From assembly GCF_965208925.1 (NCBI RefSeq), contig NZ_OZ242364.1:2294001-2358000 (forward strand): a DNA stretch of 64,000 nucleotides, written 5' to 3'. Position numbers and translations under genes: made by a program. The DNA is from Poriferisodalis sp965208925 (GTDB taxonomy: Bacteria; Actinomycetota; Acidimicrobiia; Acidimicrobiales; Poriferisodalaceae). This document shows, piece by piece, positions 41,149 through 48,884 of this stretch (positions are counted from its first letter, which is position 1; every line of letters begins with the position of its first letter). The notes below the pieces were generated by a model. That model was not told the origin of the DNA. It saw nothing but the letters and a program-made list of their open reading frames with translations, and did no database searches.

Positions 41149-41715
41149 ATGGCCATCTCCACCGCCGACTTCCGCAACGGCATGACGCTCGACCTCGCCG
41201 AAGGGCTGTTCCAGCTCACCGAGTTCCAGCACGTCAAGCCGGGCAAGGGCGGCGCGTTCGTGCGCACCACGCTGAAGAACGTCCGCACCGGTGCCACGCT
41301 CGAGCGCACGTTCCGGGCGGGCGAGCGGATGGAGCGCGCGGTCATCGACCAGCGCGACATGCAGTACCTGTACGCCGACGGCGACTCGCTGGTGTTCATG
41401 GACACCGACAGCTACGAGCAGCTCCCGGTCAGTCGGGCGGCGGCGGGCAGCGCCACGAGCTTCCTGGTGGAGGGCGAGACGGCAACGGTGGTGCGTCACG
41501 GCGACGAGGTGCTGGGCGTGGAGCTGCCCGCATCGGTGGTGCTGGAGGTGGCCGATACCGATCCCGGCGTGCAGGGCGACCGGGTGTCGGGTGCGCGCAA
41601 GCCGGCCACGATGTCCACCGGGCTGGTGGTGCAGGTGCCGCTGTTCATCGAGACCGGTGAGCGGCTGAAGGTGGACACCCGCAGCGGCGACTACATCGAG
41701 CGGGCCCGCGGCTGA
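41149..41715 (+). CDS. efp: Translation elongation factor P
   Basis: 188 aa, three-domain EF-P that relieves stalling at polyproline. KOW-like domain with the tip loop KPGKGGAFVRTTLKN, where the Lys after PG is the residue at the peptidyl-transfer tip; then OB domains (YLYADGDSLVFMDTDSYEQLPV; VPLFIETGERLKVDTRSGDYIERA). Relevant here since several encoded proteins carry long Pro-rich tails. Confidence 0.96.
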   Translation: MAISTADFRNGMTLDLAEGLFQLTEFQHVKPGKGGAFVRTTLKNVRTGATLERTFRAGERMERAVIDQRDMQYLYADGDSLVFMDTDSYEQLPVSRAAAGSATSFLVEGETATVVRHGDEVLGVELPASVVLEVADTDPGVQGDRVSGARKPATMSTGLVVQVPLFIETGERLKVDTRSGDYIERARG

Positions 41716-41753
41716 GGCCTTCGGGCTGCCGCGACATGCTCGGAGCTTCAGCC

Positions 41754-42179
41754 ATGAGCCGCCCGAGCGACCCGTTCGCCGCTCCCGACGAGCCGACCCG
41801 GCGCCGGGAGGCGCGCCAGCGCTCGGTGGAGCTGCTGTACGAGGCCGAGATGAAGTCGTGCGAGCTGGCCGATGTGCTCGCCGAGCAGATCAGCGATCTG
41901 GACCCGTTCGCGCTCGAGCTGGCCACCGGCATCGACGCCCAGCGCGAGATCCTGACCGGGCGGCTCGCCGGGCTGTTGAACGTGGGCTGGACGCCGGAGC
42001 GCCTCGGCGTGTGCGACCGGCTCATCCTGCTGCAGGGCCTGTTGGAACTGGAGCGAGGGGCGGCACCCGCGGCAGTCGTGATCAACGAGGCCGTCGAGCT
42101 GGCACACCGGCTGGGCGCCACCGATCGCAGCGGGGCCCTGGTGAACGGCGTGCTCGCCGCCGCAGTCGACGGCCGGTGA
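41754..42179 (+). CDS. nusB: Transcription antitermination/ribosome biogenesis factor NusB
   Basis: 141 aa all-helical NusB fold: RRREARQRSVELLYEAEM, then VGWTPERLGVCDRLILLQGLLELERG and the VVINEAVELAHRLGATDRSGALVNGVLAA ending. ATG 41754 (GGAG upstream) is preferred over ATG 41736. Last gene of the efp-nusB pair; pyrR would be expected next but lies 12 kb away. Confidence 0.93.
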   Translation: MSRPSDPFAAPDEPTRRREARQRSVELLYEAEMKSCELADVLAEQISDLDPFALELATGIDAQREILTGRLAGLLNVGWTPERLGVCDRLILLQGLLELERGAAPAAVVINEAVELAHRLGATDRSGALVNGVLAAAVDGR

Positions 42180-42203
42180 TGGCCGGATCGTGACGGCCGA
42201 CAC

Positions 42204-43439
42204 GTGAGCCCGGCAGGCGATCCGCAGCCGCGACGGATCGCCGAACGCGAACTCGTCTTCCTGCTGGGCGCCATCAGCGCCACCACGGCGCTGGGCATCG
42301 ACATGGCGCTGCCCGCCTTCACCGAGATCCGGCTGGGTCTCGGTCTCGCAGCCGATTCGCCCCGGGTGGCGCTCACGGTCACGCTGTACTTCTTCGGCCT
42401 GGCCGGCGCGCAGATGCTCTATGGCCCCTTCACCGACCGCTTCGGCCGCAAGCCGGTGCTGTACGCCGGCCTGGCCCTCTACACCCTGGGGGCGCTTGGT
42501 TCAGCGCTGGCGCCCACGTTCGGCGTGCTGATCGCCAGTCGCCTGATCTGGGGCATCGGTGCCGCCGGGCCCCGCGCACTGTCGCTGGCCATCGGCCGAG
42601 ACCTCTATGAGGGCGACCGGCTGGGCCGTGTGCTGTCGGCGGTGGCAGCGGTGTTCATGGTGGTTCCCGCCATTGCGCCGCTGCTCGGCCAAGCAGTGCT
42701 GGCCCTCGGGTCGTGGCGTTGGGTGATGGGCGCGCCGATGGTGCTCACGGTGGTGCTGGCGTTGTGGATCATCCGGCTGCCCGAGTCGCTGCCGTCTGAG
42801 CGCCGACGCCCCCTCACCCTTGCGCGCACGCGCGAGGCCATCGTCGCCGTGTTCACCAACAAGCTCACCATCGGCTCGGCGCTGGCGGTCATGTTCGACA
42901 TGGGCTCGTTCTTCGCCTTTCTGGGCAGCAGCCAGCTCCTGTTCGATGACGTGTACGGCCGCGGCGACGTGTTCGCCTACTACTTCGCCGGCATGAGCGT
43001 GTGCATGGGGCTGGTGGTGTTCACCGGCAGCCGGCTGGTCACCACGATCGGCGCCGACCGGATGATCGTGACGCTGCTGCCGGCCACGGTGGCGATGTCG
43101 GCGGGGCTGGCGCTGTGGTCGTGGCAGGCCGGGGGCCAGCCGTCGTTCTTCGGCTGGTTCGCGGTGATCGTGGTGATCAACGCTGTGCGCACGTTCGTCA
43201 ACCCGCTGATGCAGGCCCAGGCCATGGGGCCGATGGGCGACCTGGCCGGCACCGCATCGGCGGTGATCGGCACGATCTCGACAGGCGGCGGCGCAGTGCT
43301 CGCCCTGCTCATCGACCGCATGATCGCCGGCTCGGTGACCCCGCTGGTCACTGCGTATGCCGGCTACGGGGCGATCGGGCTCGGCTTCGCCCTGTGGGCC
43401 CGCCGCCACCGGCCGTCATCATTCGCCGCCGGCGCCTAG
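42204..43439 (+). CDS. MFS exporter, Bcr/CflA drug-resistance family
   Basis: 411 residues with about 12 TM helices. The family pattern is clear: LLGAISATTALGIDMALPAF, the cytoplasmic loop YGPFTDRFGRKPVLYAG between TM2 and TM3, and RLIWGIGAAGPRALSLAIGRDLY. Such proteins export drugs or small metabolites by proton antiport. GTG start 24 bases after nusB. First gene of the block separating nusB from pyrR. Substrate unknown. Confidence 0.87.
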   Translation: MSPAGDPQPRRIAERELVFLLGAISATTALGIDMALPAFTEIRLGLGLAADSPRVALTVTLYFFGLAGAQMLYGPFTDRFGRKPVLYAGLALYTLGALGSALAPTFGVLIASRLIWGIGAAGPRALSLAIGRDLYEGDRLGRVLSAVAAVFMVVPAIAPLLGQAVLALGSWRWVMGAPMVLTVVLALWIIRLPESLPSERRRPLTLARTREAIVAVFTNKLTIGSALAVMFDMGSFFAFLGSSQLLFDDVYGRGDVFAYYFAGMSVCMGLVVFTGSRLVTTIGADRMIVTLLPATVAMSAGLALWSWQAGGQPSFFGWFAVIVVINAVRTFVNPLMQAQAMGPMGDLAGTASAVIGTISTGGGAVLALLIDRMIAGSVTPLVTAYAGYGAIGLGFALWARRHRPSSFAAGA

Positions 43440-43669
43440 GGCCAGCGGCTGCTTTCGTGCCTGCGCGCCGCAGCAGCGGGGCCAGTCCATCGCGCTCGCA
43501 GGAAGTGCCAGACCGCAGCGATTCTGCCGTGTACATCACATATCTTGAAAATCATTGGAATCATCTGAAACAACGCGCCTAGAACTCGCATCGACTCTTC
43601 GCGGCGATCCCGACCGAACGCGATGACCGCGAAGACGATTTCGCACGACGAGTTCGCAGGAGCTGAGCG
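43440..43669. other. Intergenic region with AT-rich patch before the lipoprotein/Tad operon
   Basis: No gene is supported here. The segment 43528-43570 is unusually AT-rich for this genome (TACATCACATATCTTGAAAA and following bases), suggesting the promoter of the downstream operon. The first gene has a good AGGAGCTGAGCG ribosome site, so the transcript has a leader of up to about 100 bases. Confidence 0.45.
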
Positions 43670-45673
43670 ATGGCCATTCGAAGGCGCCGCAGCCTGACCG
43701 CACTGGGACTGCTGGCAGCCGTTGTCGGGGCGCTCGTGGCAGCGTGCAGCGACGACGGCGGAGAACCAGTCGATCCTGCCCCGTCGATCTCGGCCGCCGC
43801 CGGCGACGCCATCGGCGGCACCGACAGCGTCGACACAGAGCAGCGCTCAGCGCTGGGCGATCAACCCGCCGGCGAGGCACGGCTGATCGTTGCGGGCAAC
43901 GGCGGGTACCCGAGCTCGCGAGCGCATCTCCCGTCGCTCGAACTGCAGTCGGCCGTAGCGATCGGCGGCGGCCGCGTCTGGGTCCCCTGGCCGACGTATC
44001 CGGAGCCGCATCTCGACCCGGTACGGCAGCTCCAGCCGGCCGCCGTGGGCTCGCACTCGAAACTGCTCGACGATGTCGGGCGGGGTTACGACTACGTCGT
44101 CCGTCAGCGGGCGCAATGGGAAGCGATGCCGCCCTACCTGCCGGAAGCTCGGACAGCATTCGCCGAAGGGACCCGGGCAGCTCGACGTCGCGGAGGTACC
44201 GAGACGGCGTGGGAGCTGGCAATAGATCCAGCGGGGCTCGACTACGAAACCCGCATCCATGCGGATCGCAGCGTCGCCTACGACCACGTATCGCTGTGCC
44301 CTCCGCATCCCACACCCGCCTCACTCGGCGCGAATCCGGGTGTCACAGACGCCGAGCAGGAACGGGCCGGTGCGGCCATCGAAGCGTTCATCACCGGGAT
44401 GCGCTCGCCCGGGGGGCGACCGATGCATTCGTGGGGTACGACGGTCAACGAGGTCGCCAAGCTGCTCGTCTACAGCCCCGGCGAGCCGATGGAGCTTGCT
44501 CTCGGCGGCCACAGCCTGACTGACGCGGGATTCTTCCCCGGCGACTGGTCGGTGCCGGCGAAGCGCTGGCTCACCCGGCGAGCCGCCCAGGGCGCGGTCA
44601 CGGACTCGATCATCGGGCACGCCGCTGTCAGCAGTGGCCCCGCCACCCTCTGGGAAGCCTGCAGCGATCTGGCCACGATCATCCCGGGCATCTACACCAC
44701 CTCGCACCGCACCTTGCAGCTCGAGTCGCTGTGGGCTCGTGGTCTGCGGCTCGAGTTCACGACGCCCCCCGTCGAGCGAGCCTGGGTAGCCGATCTGAGT
44801 GCAGCCGGGCACGCACTGGCGGTGATCTGCCATCCATCAGGGCAGTCCTTCCTGCTGGACGCATCGACGGGCGAACGTCTCGACGCCGGCACCGATCACG
44901 GTGCGCATGTCGAGGCCATGTGGCTCACATGGTCCCGGCTCAGCTACCGGGTGCTGCGAAATGCCCTGTTCGAGGGCGACTGCGACAGCGACGCCTTCGC
45001 CCACGCAACGCGGTGGCTGCAGGGCGAGAAGGACACTCAGGCAGCGACCATCGACTGGAGCGAACCCCGCGCTTGGGGTTCAGGTGTGCGCAATCAGTGG
45101 ATTGCTGTGCGTCAGTGGGTCGCGGTGCCTCAGCAGGAGGTGTGGCGAGCCCACCGCGATCACGGGTGGCACCTGGGATTCTGGTGCGAGACCGGCATCC
45201 CGGTCGGCGCGCTGGTCGATGGCGAGCTGCGGCGAGGGGAGCTGGCGTCGCACTGCACTCCCGAGCAGTGGTCGGTGCTGGCCGCAGCGGCGGCAGCTGC
45301 GCCCGAAGTGACAAGCGAGCTCTCGGCCACACACTGGGAACCGGGTGCGAGCTGGCACGAGCGCATGTACCTCTCGCCATTCAAATCGCTCGAGCAGGTC
45401 CTCGGTTGTCATGCGGATCCTGACCTCATCGACGAGGCGCTTGCTCGGCCGGTCGAGCGGCGGGCGAAGAAGCCGTGGCCGCCGCGCTCGCTCCCGCTCG
45501 CTGCCGATGGGCATGCCTATCCGCGTCCCATGCCGCCGTGCCCCGGCGCCGGCTGGCCGCCGCAGACCGATCAGTTCTGGTGGCCCGCGGCCGACCCGCT
45601 GGCTGGGCAGCCGTCTGGGGCCGAGGCACGGGGCGACGCGCCCGCCGGAAGCACCGCGGGGGCGCCGTCATGA
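43670..45673 (+). CDS. Large predicted lipoprotein of unknown function, first gene of the Tad-like operon
   Basis: 667 residues, unrecognised. Basic signal peptide (MAIRRRRSLTALGLLAAVVG) with lipobox ALVAAC, Cys 26, followed by an Asp/Gly-rich linker. The body has a mixed alpha/beta look with many Trp (about 2.5%) and several Cys, including ISLCPPHP-like text DHVSLCPPHPTPASLG and a CHPSGQSFLLDASTGERLDAG stretch. The end is Pro-rich (YPRPMPPCPGAGWPPQTDQFWWPA). No enzyme motif was found. It overlaps the next gene by ATGA, tying it to the secreted acidic protein and the pilus genes; a surface or pilus-associated role is an inference. Confidence 0.7.
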   Translation: MAIRRRRSLTALGLLAAVVGALVAACSDDGGEPVDPAPSISAAAGDAIGGTDSVDTEQRSALGDQPAGEARLIVAGNGGYPSSRAHLPSLELQSAVAIGGGRVWVPWPTYPEPHLDPVRQLQPAAVGSHSKLLDDVGRGYDYVVRQRAQWEAMPPYLPEARTAFAEGTRAARRRGGTETAWELAIDPAGLDYETRIHADRSVAYDHVSLCPPHPTPASLGANPGVTDAEQERAGAAIEAFITGMRSPGGRPMHSWGTTVNEVAKLLVYSPGEPMELALGGHSLTDAGFFPGDWSVPAKRWLTRRAAQGAVTDSIIGHAAVSSGPATLWEACSDLATIIPGIYTTSHRTLQLESLWARGLRLEFTTPPVERAWVADLSAAGHALAVICHPSGQSFLLDASTGERLDAGTDHGAHVEAMWLTWSRLSYRVLRNALFEGDCDSDAFAHATRWLQGEKDTQAATIDWSEPRAWGSGVRNQWIAVRQWVAVPQQEVWRAHRDHGWHLGFWCETGIPVGALVDGELRRGELASHCTPEQWSVLAAAAAAAPEVTSELSATHWEPGASWHERMYLSPFKSLEQVLGCHADPDLIDEALARPVERRAKKPWPPRSLPLAADGHAYPRPMPPCPGAGWPPQTDQFWWPAADPLAGQPSGAEARGDAPAGSTAGAPS

Positions 45674-48249
45674 TCTGCAGCACGGCGGCAGCCTCGCCCC
45701 GGCCCCCGGCGGCGACCGAGTCCCGAATCGATCGTGCCGGACACACTCGAGCCGTACGGCACTGGATTGCGGGCGGTGTCGCGGTGGTGACTGCGCTCAT
45801 CGTCGCATTTGCTCTCGACGATTCCGCCGGCGCACAGACGTCGGTGGCACCCGTGCTGAGCTGCAGCGGCAACATGGTGCTCGACCGTGCCAGCGGGAAG
45901 TGCCTGACGGTGCACACCCAGACTGCGCTGCGCCCCTCGTACTGCCCGGCGGGCTCCACCAAGGTCAGCGGCCACTACGGCGGCCATGAATGCCAGACCA
46001 AGGTGACCAAGACCGTGAACACCGGGCGGACGAGGCGGGTCTACAGCCACACGACGTATGCAAACGTGTGGGTGCCGACCGGCACCGAGACGGTCCAGAC
46101 CGGCACGAATCGCGTCTGGGTGCCGCCGAAGACGATGATCGAGCCGCTGGTGCCGCCCGTACGGGTGCAGGTGGGCACTCGCACCGAGTCGAAGACAGTG
46201 ACCCGCCCCGGGCCCGATGTGCTCTACGAGGTCAGCTACGAGGTGCAGGTCGAGACCAAGCGTGTTGTGCGGCGATGCTCGTTCGACCCGTTCGCCGGTC
46301 GGCAGTGCTGGAACGAAACGGTCACCGACACGCACACAGAGACCCGCACGCGTCTCGAGTGCTGCATTCCCGGCCCGCCGATCACTGAGACCCTCACGAC
46401 AGAGGTGCCCGTCTACGAGTGGCGGACGACCCGCACGTCGACCATCCCGGGCTACTGGCGGGAGGATCCGGTCTACGAGACACGCGAGACCGGCTACTGG
46501 GACCGGGTGCCGACGATCCACTACACCACGGAGCCCGTCTACGAGACGGTGACCGAGTGGGTGACATCGCCGGCGACGCAGGGGCCGTGCGGGGCGGGTT
46601 GGCAGGCAGTGGGCAGTCAGTGCCAGCGCACCTTCCTGGGCGGGCCGTCCGCGCCGGCACAGCAGAGCTGTCCAGCCGGATCTGTACCCCGCTACGGCGA
46701 TGCGCTCGGCGGCGTCGGGCCGTCCGTGTTGACGTGCCAGTCGACGGCGCCTGGCTCCGGCACCGACACCGGCGCCGAGCAGGACGACAGCGGCGGCTCC
46801 GACGAGAGTCTCGATGGCAACGCGCGGCCGCTGCATCACCTGGCCGGCGAGAGCGATGAGCGGCTCGCCGAGCTGGGCATTCATCGGTGTGCAGACGGCC
46901 TGTTGTCGTACGTGTCCTGCGACAAGCTGCCGGGCCGTACATGGGACAGCGACCCTGACATCTGCGATGACATCGAGGGAACGACCTACCGCCCCGATCA
47001 CGGGGGCACTTGTGTCACCGGCAGCGATCTGCTCAGCAAGTGCACGACCCCCGGCGATTGTGAAGAAACGACTATCCGCACCTACTGCCCGGCAATCGGG
47101 GAGCTCACGGGAACCCAGATTCAAGAGCATGCCCACCCAGCTCGCGGTTCAGAGACCTACCGGGTGTGCATCTTCGACTGCTCGAGCTTCAGCACCTTGC
47201 CGCCGTACGTGCGAACGCGCATCAACGGCTCGTATGACTACGCCTGCCGGCCCGTCGATGACGACACCGAGGACGCCGAGAGCGGCGACGACGCAGGCGA
47301 TGACGAGGATGACGACGAGATCCAGGACGACGAGGAAGAGGACGACGAAGAAGAGAACGACGAAGAAGAGGACGACGAAGACGACGACACCGAAGATGAC
47401 GAGGAAGAGGACGACGAAGACGACGACACCGAAGACGAGGACGACGAGGAAGAGGACAAGGAAGACGACGACACCGAGGACGACGAGGAAAAGACCGAGG
47501 ACGACGACGACTTCGACGAGGACGACGGCGATGATGACGACGGCGGCACCGACGAGATCCCGCCGACGCATACCACGGTGCCTCCCGATGACGAGTGCGC
47601 AACGGTTCCTCCGACGACTGCGGCCGCTGACGCTCTCGGCGGACTGAGGTGGGTGTCCCACGTTCGCTCTGCCGACTCTGAGCGTTCGCCCCAGCGGCAC
47701 TTTCCCGGCGGTGGGCACTACCTGCAAGTCGCTCCCGGACAGGGTTGGGCCGAGATCCGCGGAGCGGTAGACGTCTCTGAGCACGGGTGCCGGTGGATCG
47801 CCACGTGGGTGCGCGTCTCCTGGGCGGATCAGCGGCCATGGGTGGCTGCCGAGCGCCGCGCGATGGAGGCGGGTGCGAGCACCCGGCATCTGGTCATGCG
47901 ATGGGATGCGCTGAGCGCAGATCAACGCCTGCTCGTACGCCAGTGGCATCGACCCGGTGCAGTACCCGCGGAGGTCGTCTGCACAGTTAGTGACGCCGCG
48001 GGCGCAAGCGCAGCTGCTTTGTGCGGATGGGTGCTCGCGTACCCGGCGGCGTACGCCTGGGGCGCGAGCGTCTGCTTCGAACTGGAGGGCGCACCGGTCC
48101 GATCAGGTTCGGGGCTGCGAAGCGGCAGCGAGCCCGGTGGCAACGATCCATGTTGGGTGCCGCTCGCGTCGGGCGTGGACTGGATACGTTCGATCGGGGA
48201 CTACGCAGACGGCCGCGTGACTGTCGCGCAGAGCGGAGAGCGGCCGTGA
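45670..48249 (+). CDS. Secreted cysteine-rich protein with a 100-residue Asp/Glu tract (unknown)
   Basis: 859 residues, unrecognised. N-terminal signal/TM helix (about 32-49) followed by DDSAGAQ. Residues about 60-310 are Thr-, Tyr- and Cys-rich beta-like sequence with three loosely repeated PVYE units near 247-305. Residues 310-525 hold many paired Cys (CDKLPGRTWDSDPDICDD, CTTPGDCEETTIRTYCP). Residues about 530-630 are almost only Asp and Glu with a few Thr. The last 215 residues form a Trp-containing globular domain (GGGHYLQVAPGQGWAEIRGAVDVSE). The ATG overlaps the lipoprotein stop, and the gene's stop overlaps the SAF-protein start. Likely an extracellular surface or pilus-tip-like protein, perhaps cation-binding; this is inference. 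Confidence 0.72.
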   Translation: MICSTAAASPRPPAATESRIDRAGHTRAVRHWIAGGVAVVTALIVAFALDDSAGAQTSVAPVLSCSGNMVLDRASGKCLTVHTQTALRPSYCPAGSTKVSGHYGGHECQTKVTKTVNTGRTRRVYSHTTYANVWVPTGTETVQTGTNRVWVPPKTMIEPLVPPVRVQVGTRTESKTVTRPGPDVLYEVSYEVQVETKRVVRRCSFDPFAGRQCWNETVTDTHTETRTRLECCIPGPPITETLTTEVPVYEWRTTRTSTIPGYWREDPVYETRETGYWDRVPTIHYTTEPVYETVTEWVTSPATQGPCGAGWQAVGSQCQRTFLGGPSAPAQQSCPAGSVPRYGDALGGVGPSVLTCQSTAPGSGTDTGAEQDDSGGSDESLDGNARPLHHLAGESDERLAELGIHRCADGLLSYVSCDKLPGRTWDSDPDICDDIEGTTYRPDHGGTCVTGSDLLSKCTTPGDCEETTIRTYCPAIGELTGTQIQEHAHPARGSETYRVCIFDCSSFSTLPPYVRTRINGSYDYACRPVDDDTEDAESGDDAGDDEDDDEIQDDEEEDDEEENDEEEDDEDDDTEDDEEEDDEDDDTEDEDDEEEDKEDDDTEDDEEKTEDDDDFDEDDGDDDDGGTDEIPPTHTTVPPDDECATVPPTTAAADALGGLRWVSHVRSADSERSPQRHFPGGGHYLQVAPGQGWAEIRGAVDVSEHGCRWIATWVRVSWADQRPWVAAERRAMEAGASTRHLVMRWDALSADQRLLVRQWHRPGAVPAEVVCTVSDAAGASAAALCGWVLAYPAAYAWGASVCFELEGAPVRSGSGLRSGSEPGGNDPCWVPLASGVDWIRSIGDYADGRVTVAQSGERP
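47257..47560 (+). repeat. Low-complexity GAC/GAG/GAA tract encoding poly-Asp/Glu
   Basis: About 300 bases of irregular GAC, GAT, GAG and GAA codons with repeated GACGACGAAGA-type blocks. Mixed codon use argues for selection on the acidic protein rather than recent microsatellite growth, though internal near-repeats could support length change. Confidence 0.85.
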
Positions 48250-48881
48250 CGGCGTCTGCTCGGCCTGGCTTCGGACCCGAGGAGCAGCTCACCGGTGCGC
48301 CCGGCATGACGCGACACGGCATCGAGCCGTGGCGGATCGGGGTCTCGGCAGTGATCGTGGCGGTTGTCGTGGCGGCGATCTGGCTGTGGGGGCGTCCGCA
48401 CCAGGGGTCGCCACAGGCGCTCGTGGCGGTGACATCCGAGGCGTGGTTCGCCGGCCAGCCGCCAGGTGCCTTCGACGCGGTAGAGGTCCCGCAAGATCTT
48501 GCCGACCAGTTCGCCGATCCTGACGAGGTGGCGGGCAGCGTCACGGCCTTCGATGTCCCCGCAGGTACCTTCGTCACGCCAGCCCTGCTGGGTCCGCCTG
48601 AGGCTGCTGCCGGCGCGAAGACCGTCATGCGCCTGCGGGCGGACACCTCCGCATGGCCGCCACCGGGCCCCCGAGCCGGCAGTCATGCTGTCGTGGCCGG
48701 AGTGCTCGGCGGCTGCGCACTCGACGTGACAACTCTGGCGGGCGGCGCCGAGGGGAGCATCGTGGTTCACGTCGATGCAGCGGGCGCTGCACGCTACGCG
48801 AGCGCCGCGGACATCGACGGGCTTGTGGTGTGGCCCGCACCGCCCGATGGCTGGCCCCAGTGCCGATCGGCGGGAGGCTGA
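48246..48881 (+). CDS. SAF-domain (CpaB/RcpC-like) membrane protein of the second Tad-like locus
   Basis: 211 residues: cytoplasmic N-terminus, one TM helix (31-49), SAF-like segment about 55-118 (ALVAVTSEAWFAGQPPGAFDAVEV; FDVPAGTFVTPALLG) and a small beta-rich end. It is shorter than the CpaB-like protein at the left edge. GTG start overlaps the acidic-protein stop (GTGA). It ends 3 bases before the ATPase gene, the cpaB-cpaF order of Tad operons, but with no tadZ between. Confidence 0.68.
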   Translation: MTASARPGFGPEEQLTGAPGMTRHGIEPWRIGVSAVIVAVVVAAIWLWGRPHQGSPQALVAVTSEAWFAGQPPGAFDAVEVPQDLADQFADPDEVAGSVTAFDVPAGTFVTPALLGPPEAAAGAKTVMRLRADTSAWPPPGPRAGSHAVVAGVLGGCALDVTTLAGGAEGSIVVHVDAAGAARYASAADIDGLVVWPAPPDGWPQCRSAGG

Positions 48882-48884
48882 GCA

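Noticed and set aside
47257..47560. Possible CRISPR-like or microsatellite array
   Set aside because: The repeats are codon-level Asp/Glu low complexity within one open frame, with no spacer structure.
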